Made by a program: the position numbers and the translations under genes
Assembly (NCBI RefSeq): GCF_030317105.1
Contig: NZ_JASZYG010000010.1
Span: forward strand, 124,001 to 188,000
DNA from: Variovorax brevis
GTDB taxonomy: Bacteria > Pseudomonadota > Gammaproteobacteria > Burkholderiales > Burkholderiaceae_C
Reading direction: 5' to 3'
DNA: 64,000 nt
Part shown: positions 17,183-27,598 of the stretch, piece by piece
Position numbering within the stretch: position 1 is the first letter of the stretch
Layout: every line of letters starts with the position of its first letter
The notes under the pieces: generated by a model
The model's database searches: none
Seen by the model: the letters and a program-made list of their open reading frames with translations, nothing else
What the model was told of the DNA's origin: nothing

Positions 17183-18088
17183 ATGACGGCTCTCGAGCGA
17201 TTCCAGAACAACCGGCATGCGCTGGGGTGGGCATTCATGCTGCCCGCCACGGTGCTGCTGCTGCTGTTCCTCACCTACCCGCTGGGGCTGGGCACCTGGC
17301 TCGGTTTCACCGATGCCAAGATCGGCCGCAGCGGGGAGTGGATCGGTCTCGAGAACTTCAGCTTCCTGATCACGGACAGCGTCACGCAACTGGCGCTGTT
17401 CAACACCATCTTCTATACGGTGGTGGCGAGCGTCGTGAAGTTCGGGTTGGGGCTCTGGCTCGCGATTTTGCTGAACAAGCGCTTGCCATTCCAGAGCTTC
17501 TTCCGCGCGGTGGTGCTGCTGCCGTGGATCGTGCCGACGGCCTTGTCGGCCATTGCGTTCTGGTGGATCTTCGACGCGCAGTTTTCCATCATCAGCTGGG
17601 TGCTGATGAAGCTGGGATTGATCAATCACTACATCGACTTCCTTGGCGACCCGTGGAATGCGCGCGTCTCGACCATCATCGCCAACGTATGGCGCGGCAT
17701 TCCCTTTGTGGCGATCTCGCTGCTGGCCGGGTTGCAGACCATTTCGCCTTCGTACTACGAGGCCTCGGCCATCGACGGTGCGACGCCGTGGCAGCAGTTC
17801 CGCTTCATCACGCTGCCGCTGCTCACGCCGATCATTGCGGTGGTGATGACCTTCTCGGTGCTGTTCACCTTCACAGACTTCCAGTTGATCTACGTGCTGA
17901 CGCGCGGCGGCCCGCTGAACGCGACGCACTTGATGGCGACCCTGGCTTTCCAGCGCGCGATCTCGGGTGGCGCACTGGCTGAAGGCGCGGCGATCGCCAC
18001 GCTGATGGTGCCCTTCCTGCTGGCGGCGATCATGTTCAGCTACTTTGGATTGCAGCGGCGTGCGTGGCAGCAAGGTGGTGATAAATGA
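17183..18088 (+). CDS. ABC sugar permease 1 (MalF/UgpA type)
   Basis: 301-residue inner-membrane permease with six predicted helices. Helix 1 is at about 13-35 (GWAFMLPATVLLLLFLTYPLG). The EAA loop EASAIDGATPWQQFRFITLPLL (about 195-216) contacts the ATPase. It starts four bases after the binding-protein stop. Confidence 0.93.
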   Translation: MTALERFQNNRHALGWAFMLPATVLLLLFLTYPLGLGTWLGFTDAKIGRSGEWIGLENFSFLITDSVTQLALFNTIFYTVVASVVKFGLGLWLAILLNKRLPFQSFFRAVVLLPWIVPTALSAIAFWWIFDAQFSIISWVLMKLGLINHYIDFLGDPWNARVSTIIANVWRGIPFVAISLLAGLQTISPSYYEASAIDGATPWQQFRFITLPLLTPIIAVVMTFSVLFTFTDFQLIYVLTRGGPLNATHLMATLAFQRAISGGALAEGAAIATLMVPFLLAAIMFSYFGLQRRAWQQGGDK

Positions 18089-18093
18089 GCGGC

Positions 18094-18150
18094 GCCGGGC
18101 CGTTCCCAAGCCGCTCGCTCCCCCTCGGGGGGACGGCGCGGAGCGCCAAG
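18094..18150. repeat. Comamonadaceae-type intergenic repeat with hairpin
   Basis: Between the two permease genes. Contains CCGCTCGCTCCCCCTCGGGG, then GGGACGGCGCGGAGCGCC, then AAGGGGGC. The CCCCCTCGGGGG part is a tight hairpin, and the terminal AAGGGGG sits at Shine-Dalgarno distance from the ATG at 18159. I recall this motif as common between genes in Comamonadaceae. Confidence 0.65.
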
Positions 18151-18158
18151 GGGGCATC

Positions 18159-19037
18159 ATGACCGAGAAATCCAACAACGACGCCTCGCAGGGCATGGAC
18201 TACCTGCAGTCCTTGCCGCGCCGCTGGGTCACCATCTACATCCCGATCATCTGCTTCGTGCTGGTGCTGCTGTTCCCGTTCTACTGGATGGCGATCACGT
18301 CTTTCAAGCCTGACAACGAACTGCTCTCGCGCGACGGCAACCCGTTCTGGATCGTCGGCCCGACGATCGCGCATTTCGAGAAGCTGCTGTTTCGCACCGA
18401 ATACCCCGCGTGGCTGTGGAACACGGTCATCGTGTCGGTCGTGTCGACCGGGCTGTCGCTGGTGGCTTCGGTGCTGGCGGCGTACGCCATCGAGCGGCTG
18501 CGTTTCCAGGGTTCGAAGCCGGCTGGCGGGGCGATCTTCCTGGCGTACCTGGTGCCGCCGTCGATCCTGTTCATTCCGCTGGCGGCGATCGTGGTCAAGC
18601 TCGGGCTGTTCGACAGCCGCATGGCGCTGATCCTGACCTATCCGACCTTCCTGATTCCGTTCTCGACCTGGCTCTTGATGGGGTACTTCCGCTCGATTCC
18701 CTATGAGCTGGAAGAGTGCGCGCTGATCGACGGTGCCTCGCGCTGGCAGATCCTCATCAAGATCGTGTTGCCGCTCGCGGTGCCGGGGTTGATCTCGGCG
18801 GGCATCTTCGCCTTCACGCTGTCGTGGAACGAGTTCATCTACGCGCTCACCTTCGTGTCGTCGTCGGAGAACAAGACGGTGCCGGTGGGTGTCGTCACCG
18901 AACTGGTGGAAGGTGACGTGTACCACTGGGGTCCGCTCATGGCGGGTGCGCTGCTGGGTTCGCTGCCGGTGGCCTTCGTGTACTCGTTCTTCGTCGAATA
19001 CTACGTCTCGGGGATGACGGGGTCGGTCAAGGAGTAG
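18159..19037 (+). CDS. ABC sugar permease 2 (MalG/UgpE type)
   Basis: 292-residue inner-membrane permease, six helices. The first follows a cytoplasmic tail of about 27 residues (YIPIICFVLVLLFPFYWMAI). The EAA loop ECALIDGASRWQILIKIVLPLA lies at about 185-206. A ribosome site is provided by the preceding repeat. Its 3' end overlaps the convergent L-arabinonate-type dehydratase by 11 bases. Confidence 0.93.
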   Translation: MTEKSNNDASQGMDYLQSLPRRWVTIYIPIICFVLVLLFPFYWMAITSFKPDNELLSRDGNPFWIVGPTIAHFEKLLFRTEYPAWLWNTVIVSVVSTGLSLVASVLAAYAIERLRFQGSKPAGGAIFLAYLVPPSILFIPLAAIVVKLGLFDSRMALILTYPTFLIPFSTWLLMGYFRSIPYELEECALIDGASRWQILIKIVLPLAVPGLISAGIFAFTLSWNEFIYALTFVSSSENKTVPVGVVTELVEGDVYHWGPLMAGALLGSLPVAFVYSFFVEYYVSGMTGSVKE

Positions 19038-20748
19038 TGCTGCGGCCCGGCACGAGGAAGTCGAAGTCGCAGCCTTCGTCGGCCTGCAGCACGCTGCGAT
19101 GGAACAGTGCCGCGTAGCCGCGGTCGGGTCTCGGTGCCGCGCCTGGCGGCGGCCCTGATCCCGCTGCTTCGCGTCGTCGCGCAAGTTCGTTCTCATCCAC
19201 CAGCAATTCGATTCGGCGCTTCCCGACATCGAGCGAGATGCGGTCGCCGTTGCGCACCAGTCCCAGCGGACCGCCTGCCGCCGATTCCGGCGTGATGTGC
19301 AGCACGATGGTGCCGAAGGCCGTTCCGCTCATGCGGGCGTCGGAGATGCGCACCATGTCCTTCACCCCCAGCACGGCGAGCTTGCGCGGGATGGGCAGGT
19401 AGCCCGCCTCGGGCATGCCCGGCGCGCCGATGGGGCCGGCGTTGCGCAGCACCAGTACGTCGTCGGCGGTCACGTCGAGTTCGGGGTCGTCCATGCGCGT
19501 GGTCATGTCCTCCACCGAGTCGAAGACGACGGCGCGGCCTGTGTGCTGCATCAACGATGGCGATGCGGCCGACTGTTTGATGATGGCCCCGCGCGGCGCC
19601 AGATTGCCGTGCAGCACCGCCATGCTGCCGTACGCCTTGATGGGATCGGAGCGCGGCCGGATGACGGTCTGGCCCGGCACGTCTTCGGCGGTCTCCATGT
19701 AGTCGCGCAAGCTGCCACCCATCACGGTGGGCGCATCGAGGTCGAGCAGGTCGACCAGTTCGCGCATCAGGCGTGGCACGCCACCGGCCCAATGGAAGTG
19801 CTCCATGTAGTGCTCGCCCGAGGGCTTGAGGTCCACCAGCACCGGCACGTTGCGGCCGAGTTGATCGAAGGCTTCGAGATCGATCTTCACGCCGACCCGA
19901 CCCGCCGCGGCAGTCAAGTGGATCAAGCCGTTGGTCGAGCCGCCGATGGCCTGCATCACGACCATTGCGTTGCGAAAGGCCGCTTCCGTCATGAGCTGCG
20001 ACGGCCTCGGCCCGCCACTGCGCGCCATCGCGGCCGCGAACATGCCGCTGGCTTCCGCGGATCGCAGCCGGTCTGCGTGCGTGGCCGGAATGGTGGCAGA
20101 GCGCGGCAGCGCCAGGCCCATCGTCTCGACGATGCAAGCCATGGTGCTGGCCGTGCCCATCACCATGCAGGTGCCCGGCGTGGGCGCCAGGCGCTCGTTG
20201 ATGAACTCGATCTGCTGCGCGTCGATGCGGCCGCCGCGATGTTCGCCCCACAGGCGCCTGCAGTCGGTGCACGCACCCAGCTGCTCGCCCTTGTGGTGGC
20301 CGACCAGCATGGGGCCGACAGGCACGATGACCGTTGGCACATCGGCGGAGGCGGCTGCCATCATCTGCGCGGGAATGGTCTTGTCGCAGCCGCCAATGAG
20401 CACCACCGAATCCATGGGCTGCGCGCGCAGCATCTCCTCCGTGTCCATGGCCATCAGGTTGCGCAAGAACATGCTGGTGGGATGCGCGAAGGATTCGTGG
20501 ATGGAGATGGTCGGGAACTCCATCGGCAGCGCGCCCGACAGCATCACGCCACGCTTGATCGCTTCCACCAGCTTGGGTACGTTGCCGTGGCACGCGTTGT
20601 AGTCGCTGAAGGTGTTGGCGATGCCGACGATGGGGCGGGCGAGCGCGTCGTCCGACAGGCCCATGGCCTTGATGAAGGCCTTGCGCAGGAAGAGCGAGAA
20701 CTCCGGATCGCCGTAGGAGGTCAATCCCTTGCGCATGCCTTGGGTCAT
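19027..20748 (-). CDS. IlvD/EDD dehydratase, L-arabinonate dehydratase type
   Basis: 573-residue Fe-S dehydratase of a different subgroup from the XylD-type enzyme at 10.7 kb: shorter, starting RKGLTSYGDPEFSLFLR. Cluster cysteines are in GGCDKTIPAQ, CTDCRRLW and GTCMVMGTAST. The DARMSGTAFGTIVLH motif near the end is typical of the family. It would form 2-keto-3-deoxy acids from pentonates (L-arabinonate) or related acids. AAAGGA lies nine bases before the ATG. It converges with the transporter operon, so it belongs to the same catabolic island but another transcript. Confidence 0.82.
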   Translation of the reverse strand: MTQGMRKGLTSYGDPEFSLFLRKAFIKAMGLSDDALARPIVGIANTFSDYNACHGNVPKLVEAIKRGVMLSGALPMEFPTISIHESFAHPTSMFLRNLMAMDTEEMLRAQPMDSVVLIGGCDKTIPAQMMAAASADVPTVIVPVGPMLVGHHKGEQLGACTDCRRLWGEHRGGRIDAQQIEFINERLAPTPGTCMVMGTASTMACIVETMGLALPRSATIPATHADRLRSAEASGMFAAAMARSGGPRPSQLMTEAAFRNAMVVMQAIGGSTNGLIHLTAAAGRVGVKIDLEAFDQLGRNVPVLVDLKPSGEHYMEHFHWAGGVPRLMRELVDLLDLDAPTVMGGSLRDYMETAEDVPGQTVIRPRSDPIKAYGSMAVLHGNLAPRGAIIKQSAASPSLMQHTGRAVVFDSVEDMTTRMDDPELDVTADDVLVLRNAGPIGAPGMPEAGYLPIPRKLAVLGVKDMVRISDARMSGTAFGTIVLHITPESAAGGPLGLVRNGDRISLDVGKRRIELLVDENELARRREAAGSGPPPGAAPRPDRGYAALFHRSVLQADEGCDFDFLVPGRSTTP

Positions 20749-20797
20749 GGGGCGGGGTCCTTTGAAGGGCGATGCTGGCGGAGCGATGGGCGGCCCA

Positions 20798-21070
20798 TCA
20801 TGCCTTGGCTTTCTTTGCGGGAATCTTCTTCACGCCGGCCTTTGCTGGCGCGTCCCCGTCGATGGGATACCAGCCCTCGTTCTTGAAGGCCTGCACGATC
20901 GCCATGGCGTGGCCGTGGCCCAACCCTTCTTCGGCCTTGAGCCACGCGACGATGGGCCCGACCTTGCTGCCGGGCTCGATCAGGCCCCTGGCCTTGGCGC
21001 CCTTGTGGAAGTCCGCCGGCGACTTGCCGGTCTTGGCCTTGATGTTGTCGATATAGGCCTGGAAGGTCAT
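20798..21070 (-). CDS. DUF4287 domain protein
   Basis: 90 residues. The N-terminal DUF4287 pattern is MTFQAYIDNIKAKTGKSPADF, followed by a second small helical part (GLGHGHAMAIVQAFKNEGW, DUF5655-like HGHAMA motif) and a Lys/Ala-rich basic tail. AAGGG lies eight bases before this ATG, and the longer upstream reading has no such site. Role unknown; cytoplasmic. Same strand as the arabinonate-type dehydratase, 49 bases upstream of it. Confidence 0.82.
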   Translation of the reverse strand: MTFQAYIDNIKAKTGKSPADFHKGAKARGLIEPGSKVGPIVAWLKAEEGLGHGHAMAIVQAFKNEGWYPIDGDAPAKAGVKKIPAKKAKA

Positions 21071-21157
21071 CGAAATTGCCCTTGGCAGTTGAACTGCCGG
21101 GCACGGTAGCACGAGGTGCCGATGACTCACAAGCGCGCTGGCGCAGCGCGGGTTGTG

Positions 21158-23722
<2,565 letters not shown>

Positions 23723-23865
23723 GTGGCGTTCCTCGAAGGCTTGTCTTGCTGGCAAACGTGCCAACTCAATCTCACCGTAGCGCGGAAGCCCGCCTCACCG
23801 ATGCCAGTTCAATCCCACCCCGCCTGTCAGCGCATGGGCCGTTCGTTCAAGGGGAAAACGCGGCG

Positions 23866-24633
23866 CTACTGCACCTTAACGGGCTTGACCGCCATTGCGC
23901 CGACCAGCGCGCACGCGGCCAGGGTCCAGACGATCACCGCGCCCGATGGCAGGTCGAACAGCGCCGACAGGGCCAGTCCCAGCGCGTAGCCCGCCGCACC
24001 GATGCCATAAGCGACCTGGAATCGACGCGCCCCGGAAAGCGCCCGCGTGCCGAGCGCCGGAATGATCAGGCTCGAAAAAACGAGGTACACGCCGACCAGT
24101 TGCACCGACGCCGTGACGGCGACCGCGAACGCGGCATAGAAGCCGAAACGCCCGAGCCGCGCGACCCACCCGAATTGCATGGCAAGCAGCAACACCGCCG
24201 ACACGCCGCCCAGCCACAGCAACTGCGTCGTGTTGACCCACAGGATCTGCCCGACGAGCAAGTCCTTCAGATGCTCCCCGCCGTGCGGATTGCTCGCCAG
24301 CAACAAGATGCCGGCACACGCCGCAAGGATGAACATCACGCCGATCAAGGCCTCTTGCTGCTGCGCTGCACGCCGTTCCGTCCACGTCAGGAGCCAGGCG
24401 CCGAGCAGGGCGGCCGTCACCGCGGCCACCTGCACGGCGACGCCTCCTTCAGGCATGCCCATCGCATCGGCCGCGATCACGCCCAGGCCGGCAATTTGCG
24501 CAATGGCGAGGTCGATGAAGACGATGCCGCGGTCCAGCACCTGCACGCCCAGCGGCACGTGGGTTGCGAGCACCAGCAGCCCGGCGATCAGCGCGGGCCC
24601 GAGGATGCTCCAGTCGAGCGCGCTCCAGTTCAC
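23866..24633 (-). CDS. metal-type ABC transporter permease (ZnuB/ABC-3 family)
   Basis: 255-residue inner-membrane protein with about seven hydrophobic helices, ABC-3 family. It includes the typical start WSILGPALIAGLLVLATHVPLG and a conserved VYLVFSSLIIPAL motif. GTG start overlapping the TGA of the binding protein (GTGA), so the two are co-translated. Substrate probably Zn or Mn. No ATPase gene lies next to it in the window. Confidence 0.87.
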   Translation of the reverse strand: MNWSALDWSILGPALIAGLLVLATHVPLGVQVLDRGIVFIDLAIAQIAGLGVIAADAMGMPEGGVAVQVAAVTAALLGAWLLTWTERRAAQQQEALIGVMFILAACAGILLLASNPHGGEHLKDLLVGQILWVNTTQLLWLGGVSAVLLLAMQFGWVARLGRFGFYAAFAVAVTASVQLVGVYLVFSSLIIPALGTRALSGARRFQVAYGIGAAGYALGLALSALFDLPSGAVIVWTLAACALVGAMAVKPVKVQ

Positions 24634-25550
24634 GGCTTGGCTCCTGCCAGAAGGCGGGCCACCGTGTCATCGAAAAGGCCGAAGAGGTCCTTGGCGCCCT
24701 CCGTGCCACCGACCGTGAAGGGCAGCTTCACGACGGGGATGCCCGTGTTCTTGCTCAGCCACTCGGACGGCCGCGGATCCTGGTAGGCTGCATGGATGAC
24801 CATGCGCGCAGGCTTGTCCTTGAGCGTGGCCTGCACCCCCTGCAGGTGCGACGCCGTCGGCTCCACGCCGGGCTTGGGTTCGAGCACGGCAACTTCCTTG
24901 AGGCCCAGCCAGTCGTAGAGATACACGAAGGCGTTGTGCTGCGAGACCACGGACACGCCCTTGAGCGGCGCGGCCTGCGTGCTCCAGCGCGTCATCGCCT
25001 GTTGCCAGCGCTGCGTGAAGTCGGCCTGCGCCTTGGCGTAGTCGGCAGCGTGCGAGGGATCGATCTGCTGCAGGCGCGCGCCCAGGGCCGCTGCGACGAC
25101 GGCGATGTTGCGCGGATCGGTCTGGATGTGCGGGTTGCCGGCCGCGTGCACGTCGCCCTGCGAGCGGTCGACCTGTGTCGGCACTTCGAGCTTGCGCACG
25201 AAGTCCGCTGCCGCGAAGTTGCCGGGCTGGCCCGGTTGCAGCTTCGCGTTGCCGGCTTGCTGCAGCAGCACGGGCAGCCATCCGATCTCGAGCTCGGCGC
25301 CAGTGCATACGACGAGGTCGGCATTGCGCGCCCGCGCAATCAGGCTGGGCTTGGCCTGGATCTGGTGCGGGTCCTGCAGCGCGGTGGTGGCGACTGTCAC
25401 ATCGACCAGGCTGCCGCCCAGTTCCTGCGCCAGCGCACCCCACTCGGGCTCGCAGGCAAACACGCGAAGGGCCGCGTTGGCGGGCGAGGCGAGCAGCACC
25501 AAGGGCGTGGCCAGCAAGGCGAAGAGGGTCGTACGGTTGAATTTCATCAT
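24630..25550 (-). CDS. metal ABC transporter substrate-binding protein (ZnuA-like)
   Basis: 306 residues with a Sec signal (TTLFALLATPLVLLASPANA, cleavage near residue 27). Cluster A-I (TroA/ZnuA) fold: LRVFACEPEWGALAQELGG, first ligand His in QDPHQIQAKPS, GAELEIGWLP, a NPHIQTDP His, then SQHNAF and CTG segments. No long His-rich loop is present, unlike classic ZnuA. AAGGAG lies seven bases before the ATG at 25550. Sits between an outer-membrane barrel gene and the permease gene, all on one strand. Confidence 0.88.
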   Translation of the reverse strand: MMKFNRTTLFALLATPLVLLASPANAALRVFACEPEWGALAQELGGSLVDVTVATTALQDPHQIQAKPSLIARARNADLVVCTGAELEIGWLPVLLQQAGNAKLQPGQPGNFAAADFVRKLEVPTQVDRSQGDVHAAGNPHIQTDPRNIAVVAAALGARLQQIDPSHAADYAKAQADFTQRWQQAMTRWSTQAAPLKGVSVVSQHNAFVYLYDWLGLKEVAVLEPKPGVEPTASHLQGVQATLKDKPARMVIHAAYQDPRPSEWLSKNTGIPVVKLPFTVGGTEGAKDLFGLFDDTVARLLAGAKP

Positions 25551-25569
25551 GGCGTTTCTCCTTGGGGGC

Positions 25570-27087
25570 TCAATAGTTGTGCGCACCGTGCGCGCCCAGA
25601 CTCATCTGGTACTGGAGGAAGATCTGGTTGTCCGGCGCGCCTTCGCGCGAGCGGTCTTGTGCCAACTGCAGGCGGATGCGCGAGAACTCGCTGGGGTTGT
25701 AGTCCAGCATCAGCGAGTTCTTTTTCGGGCGGTAGCTGGTGATGCCCATCGCGCCCGAATTGAGACCGTAGTCCGGCGTGCCGGGGTCCAACTGCTCGGT
25801 GCGCAGGCCCACGCGCCAGTTCGGCATGAACTGGTAGATGCCCTGCAGGTACCAGCCCGATTGCACCACGCCGTAGCGGCTGGGGCTGTCGGTGTTGCCC
25901 ACGTCGTAGACCAGGTTGCCGTCGCGGTCGCTGCGCACGTATTCGCCCTGCAGCTTGAAGTTGGTGCGCGTTGCGTTGCCGTTCGGCGCCCACTTCCACA
26001 CCCCGTCAAGAATCCACACGCGCGAGTTGCCGCTGAACAGGTTGGTGACCTGCGCACCCGCCGCGTTGGTGGCCAGCAGGCTCTGGTCGGTGGCCTTGGC
26101 GTTGAGCACCGAGATGCCGGCACGCCAGCTGTTGCTGACGCCCACGTCGCCGCCAGTGTGCAGGCTCAGCGACGTCATGCCTGCCCCGTTCTGGCTGGTG
26201 TCGCTGCCGGGGAAAGTGCGCCCGCGGCCGACTTCCGCGCCGAGTTCGACGTATTGGTCGATGGGCGCCACCCATTTCAGCTGCAAGCCGTCGTCGCCGT
26301 ACTGCGTGCCGAGCATGGCCTGGTAGGCCAGCGGCGCATCGACGAAGTCCCAGGTGTGGGCGTGCTGGGGATTGAGATAGCCAATGTTGGAGAAGAACCG
26401 TCCGCCCCGCAGCGACAGGCCGCTGCCCAGCGCGGTGGTTTCGACAAAGGCCTCTTCGACCGACACCGAGTTGTCGGACGCCACCGCGATGTTGGCCTGG
26501 CCGCGCCACCACGGGTCGATGCTGGCGGAAAAGCCCAGTTCCGATTCCCCCAGGTTGAAGCCGCGTGTGCCGGGGCCGATCTCGGCGTCTGGCGGCAACG
26601 GGAAGCCTGTGATCGCGAAGTTCGCTGGATCCTGCGTCGTGCGTGTGTAGCCGCCGGAGAGGATGAGGGAGATGGCCGGATTGAATGAGTTGGCACTGCC
26701 CCCGCCGCTGCCGGGCGCGGCGGCGACGGTTGCGGGAGAGGCATTGGTGGGAGGCGGCGCGACGGCGGCGGCCGCGCCTGTGGCCGCAACTGCGGCGCCG
26801 CCGGTCGTAGCGGTCGTGGCGGTCGCGGCAGCGGTGGCACCCGTCCCAGCCGTGCCAGCAGTGCCAGCCGTAGCCGGCGCGTTGGTCACCGCAGGCGGTG
26901 ACCACGCAGCCTTCGCCTCAGCGTCCTGCACGCGCTTTTCAAGCGCCTGCAGTCGTGATTCGTAGTCGGCGCGCATGCTGCTGATTTCTTTTCGCAGCGC
27001 ATCAACGTCGGAGGAGGGATCGGCCGCCACGGCGGCGATCGGCAAGGTCAAGGCGAGCGCGACGCCCGCCGGAAAAAGTCTGTGCAT
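25570..27087 (-). CDS. outer-membrane beta-barrel protein with coiled-coil head
   Basis: 505 residues. A Sec signal (cleavage near AAVAAD) is followed by a coiled coil (DVDALRKEISSMRADYESRL region, about 27-60), an Ala/Thr low-complexity linker (about 65-135), and a C-terminal domain of alternating amphipathic strands (about 145-505) ending in QYQMSLGAHGAHNY. The layout resembles trimeric porins with a periplasmic coiled coil. It lies just upstream of the metal-type binding protein (19 bases), so it may bring the same ion across the outer membrane. No TonB box was seen. Family name not certain. Confidence 0.7.
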   Translation of the reverse strand: MHRLFPAGVALALTLPIAAVAADPSSDVDALRKEISSMRADYESRLQALEKRVQDAEAKAAWSPPAVTNAPATAGTAGTAGTGATAAATATTATTGGAAVAATGAAAAVAPPPTNASPATVAAAPGSGGGSANSFNPAISLILSGGYTRTTQDPANFAITGFPLPPDAEIGPGTRGFNLGESELGFSASIDPWWRGQANIAVASDNSVSVEEAFVETTALGSGLSLRGGRFFSNIGYLNPQHAHTWDFVDAPLAYQAMLGTQYGDDGLQLKWVAPIDQYVELGAEVGRGRTFPGSDTSQNGAGMTSLSLHTGGDVGVSNSWRAGISVLNAKATDQSLLATNAAGAQVTNLFSGNSRVWILDGVWKWAPNGNATRTNFKLQGEYVRSDRDGNLVYDVGNTDSPSRYGVVQSGWYLQGIYQFMPNWRVGLRTEQLDPGTPDYGLNSGAMGITSYRPKKNSLMLDYNPSEFSRIRLQLAQDRSREGAPDNQIFLQYQMSLGAHGAHNY

Positions 27088-27165
27088 GAATTCCTGTCGC
27101 TTCTGGCAAATACGTGTCGAAACGCACCCGTCCGCGCGAAAGCGGGCGGGTGCTCCGGTCAACGG

Positions 27166-27516
27166 TCAGTGCAGGGCGACAGGGGGCGCGCGGCCCTGGT
27201 AGGCGAGGAGCGGCAAGCCCTGCCAGACGCCGTCGGCGTCGGCTTGCGGGGCTTCATGGCGTGCCGCCAGGAGCGGCGGCAGCGAAAGGGGTGGACTGGG
27301 AAGCGCGCCGCCGCCAATGGCGCCGGCCGCCACGCAGATCTCGCAATGCACGAGATGCTGCAACTGCTTGTGCTTGGCCGCAGCAGCCAGGTCGTCGCCG
27401 GTGTGCGACAGGGCATGCGTCGCAGACGCAGCCTGGGCGATCGGCAGCAGCATCGCGAGCCACAACAGCCACGCAAAGTGGCGTGGTGCTCGGGAGCGCT
27501 GGCGTAGGCTGAACAT
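27166..27516 (-). CDS. DUF2946-like small exported protein
   Basis: 116 residues. An N-terminal hydrophobic segment (FAWLLWLAMLLPIAQAASA) is followed by a His-rich part and HCEICVAAGA (about 78-87), the type of His/Cys motif found in small DUF2946 proteins next to metal transport genes. First gene of the metal-type group reading leftwards. Shine-Dalgarno weak. Could bind Cu or Zn; function unproven. Confidence 0.65.
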   Translation of the reverse strand: MFSLRQRSRAPRHFAWLLWLAMLLPIAQAASATHALSHTGDDLAAAAKHKQLQHLVHCEICVAAGAIGGGALPSPPLSLPPLLAARHEAPQADADGVWQGLPLLAYQGRAPPVALH

Positions 27517-27598
27517 GGCGGAGGGCCCGCAATTTTAGCGGTCGGCCTGCCGGATCCCGCTGAACGGCGAATGTGGGTCGCCGAAGTTCAGAACTGTC

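Noticed and set aside
18281..18622. Minus-strand frame within permease 2
   Set aside because: Short antisense frame; permease has normal helices and EAA loop.
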